A stretch of 64,000 nucleotides of DNA from Microtetraspora malaysiensis. Its GTDB lineage: Bacteria; Actinomycetota; Actinomycetes; Streptosporangiales; Streptosporangiaceae. The stretch spans positions 1-64,000 of the forward strand of contig NZ_BBYJ01000005.1 of NCBI RefSeq assembly GCF_001528665.1. Reading direction: 5' to 3'. Shown piece by piece: positions 60,944 to 64,000 of the stretch. How positions within the stretch are numbered: the stretch's first letter is position 1; the number at the start of each line of letters is the position of its first letter. The notes under the pieces were generated by a model that worked only from the letters and a program-made list of their open reading frames with translations, had not been told where the DNA came from and made no database searches. The position numbers were made by a program, and so were the translations under genes.

Positions 60944-61756
60944 ATGAGAACGCCCACGGTGGACTTCGCGCATCGCACGCCGTATGACGAGTACGTCGGC
61001 ACCGACGTCTTGCACGCGCTCCTCAGACCGCGGACCGACGAGCCCGAGGAGCCCGCCTTCCTGGTGACCACGCAGGTCATGGAGCTGTACTTCGGGCTGA
61101 TCAGGACCGAGCTGGAGTTGGCCGTGCGGCGGCTGGACGAGGACGACGCCGCCGGGGCGACCGCGGTCCTGCGCCGGGTCACGCGCTATCTGGGCGTGCT
61201 GACCGCGGCCTGGTCGGCGCTGGGCACGCTCACTCCGCCCCGGTTCAACGCCTTCCGCGAGAAACTCGGCGAGGCGTCCGGGTTCCAGTCGGCGATGTAC
61301 CGCCACGTGGAGTTCCTCCTCGGCAACAAGTCCGAGCCGATGACCCGCCCGCATCGGGGGAGCCCGGAGACCTACCGGGAGCTGCTGGCCGCCCTGCGCG
61401 CGCCGAGCCTGTACGACGCCGTGCTGGCGCTGCTGTCCCGCAGCGGCCACCCGATCCCCGCGGCGACCCTCACCCGCGACCCGGCGGATCCGTACGAGCC
61501 GAGCCCGGTGGTGGAGGCGGCGTGGGTGCGCGTCTACACCGAGCTCGGGCCGGGCGACACCCTGTGGGAGCTGGCCGAGGCGCTCACCGACGTGGCCGAG
61601 CGGTTCTCCGAGTGGCGGCACCGCCACCTGATGGCGGTGCGGCGCACGATGGGCGCCAAGATCGGCACCGGCGGCTCCAGCGGCGCGGGCTGGCTGGAGC
61701 GCACGATGGGGCGGGACGTCTTCCCCGAGCTGTGGTCCGCCCGCACCGCCATGTGA
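60944..61756 (+). CDS. kynA: Tryptophan 2,3-dioxygenase
   Basis: The 270-residue heme enzyme has TPYDEYVGTDVLHALLRPRT, QVMELYFGLIRTELELAVRR, FREKLGEASGFQSAMYRHVE, FLLGNKSEPM and WRHRHLMAVRRTMGAKIGTG followed by GSSGAGWL (heme His and TGGSSG substrate loop). It oxidises L-tryptophan to N-formylkynurenine. GAGGAGAGAG precedes the ATG. No kynurenine formamidase or kynureninase follows. Confidence 0.93.
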   Translation: MRTPTVDFAHRTPYDEYVGTDVLHALLRPRTDEPEEPAFLVTTQVMELYFGLIRTELELAVRRLDEDDAAGATAVLRRVTRYLGVLTAAWSALGTLTPPRFNAFREKLGEASGFQSAMYRHVEFLLGNKSEPMTRPHRGSPETYRELLAALRAPSLYDAVLALLSRSGHPIPAATLTRDPADPYEPSPVVEAAWVRVYTELGPGDTLWELAEALTDVAERFSEWRHRHLMAVRRTMGAKIGTGGSSGAGWLERTMGRDVFPELWSARTAM

Positions 61757-61964
61757 CAGAGGCTCGCGCGACGCCGTCCTCCCCGATTCGACCCATCACT
61801 GCGGCGTCGCTGACCGCCCGAGGGGCAGCCTCCGCATCCTCTCCCGCGGTTACCGGGTGAGGCTGGTCACGCCGGTGCCGCCGATGCCGCAGTAACCATA
61901 GGAAGACTGCGTCCCAGGATTACACGATCTTCAAGCAGCCGGGGCCGCGCCCCGGGTGACGTTC
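61757..61964. other. Gap between convergent kynA and OsmC genes
   Basis: About 208 bases with no recognisable gene or strong palindrome. Confidence 0.5.
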
Positions 61965-62399
61965 TCACGGGTGGTGGCAGACCGCCTCGTGCCCGGAGGT
62001 GAGGACGTGGAAGGTCACCTCGGGCGGGCGGAACAGGGTGTTGTGCACCGGGCAGTGCCGGATGACCGCGGTGAAGGACTCGCGCAGCCCCTCGGGCAGC
62101 CCGGGCGCCTCGACGTCGAGCGCGACTTTGCTCAACCGCGCCGGCTGCAGGCCGAGGTCGTACCGCGCGGTGACCGTGACGCCGGCGGGAAGCTGGCATC
62201 GGTGCAGGTACCGCTCGGCGCAGTCCGCGACGCACGCGGCGAGGCTGCCGACGAAGAGTTCGGTCGCGGTGGGCCCGGTGTCGCTTCCGCCGAAGTCCTT
62301 CGGCTCGTCCACCCGCACGGAGTGCCCGCGGATCCGGATCTCGAAGCGGTCGCCGCCGTGCCACGCGACCCTCAGGGTTTCGCTCCTGCTCTCGGCCAT
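61965..62399 (-). CDS. OsmC/Ohr-family peroxiredoxin-like protein
   Basis: The 144-residue protein has the OsmC fold signatures DTGPTATELFVGSLAACVAD and RHCPVHNTLF, with the two active-site Cys residues (about C57 and C115). It probably reduces organic or fatty-acid hydroperoxides, or acts as a thiol protein. ATG 62399 has GGAG upstream; longer ORF starts lack one. Confidence 0.9.
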   Translation of the reverse strand: MAESRSETLRVAWHGGDRFEIRIRGHSVRVDEPKDFGGSDTGPTATELFVGSLAACVADCAERYLHRCQLPAGVTVTARYDLGLQPARLSKVALDVEAPGLPEGLRESFTAVIRHCPVHNTLFRPPEVTFHVLTSGHEAVCHHP

Positions 62400-62587
62400 G
62401 GCTGGCTCCACGCTCGTGACTGATGCTCCAAAGAAATGCCACTGCCCACCCTTCGCCGCGAAAAACCACCACAAAAGGTGATATGGCGGATTAGAGGGGT
62501 GTGTGGATGGAGGGGCGTACTGAAAGAGGGGCAGCACGGATATATACCGACAGAGGGCGCAGTACGGCCCGCGGGAGAGGGGGCGCC

Positions 62588-63448
62588 ATGAGGGAACCGA
62601 TCGTGGTCGGCGTCGACGGGTCGCCGGTCTCGCTGCAGGCCGCCGAATGGGCCGGACGGGAGGCCGCGCTGCGCGGCGCGCCGGTACGGGTCGCCCACGT
62701 GGCCACGGAATGGGCCCACCACATCCCGCTGGTGCCCGAGCCCGGCCGCTGGGGCGAAGAGCGGGCCGAGGCCCTGGAAGAGCTCCTCCAGGGCGCGGCC
62801 AACCAGGTCCGGGCCGGCCGCCCGGACGTACAGGTGACCACCGAGATCCTGGAGGGCGGCGCGGGCGAGGCGCTCGTCGCCGAGGCCAAGGGGGCGCAGC
62901 TCCTGGTCGTAGGGAACCGGGGGCGCGGCGGCTTCGCCGAGCTGCTGCTCGGCTCCGTCAGCCGCTACACCGCCTCCCGGTCGCCGTGCCCCGTGGTCAT
63001 CGTCCGCGGGCCGTACCCGCACGCGCGCGGCCAGATCGTCGCGGGCGTCACCGGGCGGGCCGACCGGAGCGCCGTCCTGGACTTCGCCTTCCGGGAGGCC
63101 GAGCTGCGCGGGGCGGTCCTGCGCGTCCTGCACGCCTGGACCCACCCGACCAGCACGGGGCCGGGCGACATGCTGCCCCTCGTGTACGACGTCGAGGCCG
63201 TCGGGCAGGAGGAGGAGGCCCTGCTCGCCCAGGCCGTCGCCGGATGGCGCGAGATCCGGCCCGACGTCGAGCTGATCCAGCAGGTCGTGCGCGCGCACCC
63301 GGCCAAGGCGCTGATCGAGGCCTCCGCCGAGCACGACCTCACCATCCTGGGCGCGCACGAAGGAGGCCGTTCGTTGCTCGGCCTCGGCTTCGTCGCGCAC
63401 GCCGTCCTGCATCATGCGCGCGGCCCGGTCGTGATCGTCCGTCCGTGA
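62588..63448 (+). CDS. Tandem-domain universal stress protein
   Basis: The 286-residue protein has two Usp domains. The first (REPIVVGVDGSPVSLQAAEW, VGNRGRGGFAELLLGSVSRY) holds the ATP-binding G-2x-G-9x-G(S) motif. The second (QIVAGVTGRADRSAVLDFAF, ILGAHEGGRSLLGLGFVAHA) has a degenerate one. Such proteins respond to hypoxia or stress in actinobacteria. GAGAGGGGGC precedes the ATG. It is followed closely by another usp gene. Confidence 0.92.
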   Translation: MREPIVVGVDGSPVSLQAAEWAGREAALRGAPVRVAHVATEWAHHIPLVPEPGRWGEERAEALEELLQGAANQVRAGRPDVQVTTEILEGGAGEALVAEAKGAQLLVVGNRGRGGFAELLLGSVSRYTASRSPCPVVIVRGPYPHARGQIVAGVTGRADRSAVLDFAFREAELRGAVLRVLHAWTHPTSTGPGDMLPLVYDVEAVGQEEEALLAQAVAGWREIRPDVELIQQVVRAHPAKALIEASAEHDLTILGAHEGGRSLLGLGFVAHAVLHHARGPVVIVRP

Positions 63449-63487
63449 CCGCCCCGCGCGGGGACGGGAGGACGGAGAGGGGGAGGG

Positions 63488-64000
63488 ATGGCCGAGCCGA
63501 TCCTCGTCGGCGTGGACGGATCCCCGCCCGCCGCGGCCGCGGTCGCCTGGGCGGCCGACGACGCGGCCAGGAAGGGCACGCCGCTGCGCCTGGTCCACGC
63601 CGTCTACCGTCCCCCGCACGGGGCCCGGTCGTACCCGATCCCCGGGCTGGACGACGCGCTGAGCCGGGCCGGCGGCGAGTTCCTGCGCGAGGCCGAGGAG
63701 ATCGCCCGGGAGCGGCACCCCGGCCTCGACGTGTCCACCCGGCTCCTCGAAGGCGCCCCGGCCCGCGTCCTGCTCCGTGAAGCGGAGAGCGCCTCCGAGC
63801 TGGTGGTCGGCAGCCGCGGCCGGGGCGGCTTCGCCGGGATGCTGCTCGGCTCGGTGAGCGGGCACCTCCCCGGCCACACCGCCGTCCCCGTCGTCGTCGT
63901 ACGGCCCGGCCGCACGGCGGCGGACGCGACCGAGGTGGTCGTCGGCGTGGACGAGTCCGAGGGGTGCGAGCCCGCCCTCGGCTACGCGTTCGAGCAGGCG
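63488..64000 (+). CDS. Universal stress protein, cut by the window end
   Basis: The frame starts at ATG 63488 after GGGAGGG and stays open to the last base. It begins MAEPILVGVDGSPPAAAAVA and contains VVGSRGRGGFAGMLLGSVSG and the start of a second Usp domain (TEVVVGVDESEGCEPALGYA). It lies 39 bases downstream of the first usp gene, probably in the same operon. Confidence 0.9.
   Translation, partial: MAEPILVGVDGSPPAAAAVAWAADDAARKGTPLRLVHAVYRPPHGARSYPIPGLDDALSRAGGEFLREAEEIARERHPGLDVSTRLLEGAPARVLLREAESASELVVGSRGRGGFAGMLLGSVSGHLPGHTAVPVVVVRPGRTAADATEVVVGVDESEGCEPALGYAFEQA

Overview
The window is very GC-rich (about 70 percent), densely coding DNA. Many genes start with GTG, stops and starts often overlap as ATGA or GTGA, and several promoters have a TANNNT -10 box only 6-8 bases before the start codon (leaderless mRNAs). 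There is a mycothiol-dependent-enzyme-like protein, a DUF5999 protein, a DUF6493 protein, a HelD helicase and an M9 collagenase. This points to the chromosome of a filamentous actinomycete, probably a Streptosporangiales member such as Nonomuraea or a relative (inference from gene content, not from a search). No rRNA, tRNA or CRISPR array was recognised.

Layout. 1-4.2 kb: NarL-type two-component operon with a membrane-anchored third gene, then a secreted S33 peptidase; the kinase and the peptidase share a nearly identical upstream region, which suggests one regulon. 4.3-6.1 kb: ADP-ribosylglycohydrolase and a divergent NUDIX gene. 6.2-10.6 kb: urease-like operon (fused gamma-beta subunit, alpha subunit, agmatine deiminase) below a LysR gene, without nickel accessory genes. 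10.7-15.3 kb: psuG, a small P-loop kinase, and a DUF6493 gene coupled to a 47-codon leader ORF. 15.4-21.5 kb: EamA exporter/LysR pair, a second S33 peptidase, and a MarR gene divergent from a membrane protein plus Tat-exported multicopper oxidase. 21.8-27.9 kb: a large secreted phosphodiester glycosidase-metallophosphoesterase, then a MerR-PP2C fusion coupled to an MFS exporter. 28-37.4 kb: DinB/mycothiol-type protein, ArsR-SulP operon, a truncated sensor kinase, a divergent GAF kinase/NarL regulator pair, a lone receiver, an alpha/beta hydrolase, and small DUF5999 and RsbW-like genes.

37.5-45.4 kb is the accessory part: a thioredoxin-reductase-like gene followed by a beheaded thioredoxin, a dxr gene, a serine-recombinase relic, a NUDIX gene less GC-rich than its surroundings, and an IS21-family element. 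The element's imperfect ends (about 40785 and 45057) enclose istA (two frameshifts), istB and a 1.6-kb module. The module is bounded by its own inverted repeats and carries DUF1579, ArsR and SRPBCC genes with an operator and a terminator. An IS5-type transposase relic adjoins the right end. This nested cargo-bearing IS21 structure is the most unusual object in the window.

45.4-64 kb: LLM oxidoreductase, VOC protein, a CstR-like sulfur sensor with three operator-like palindromes governing itself and a persulfide-dioxygenase-like MBL-rhodanese, a TetR/HelD pair around a duplicated operator, NUDIX, a secreted M9 collagenase, a third two-component system, a DUF418 membrane protein, an RsbW-like ATPase, a LysR gene, an orphan 19-bp palindrome, an AsnC/tryptophan dioxygenase pair, OsmC, and tandem universal stress proteins, the last cut by the window edge.
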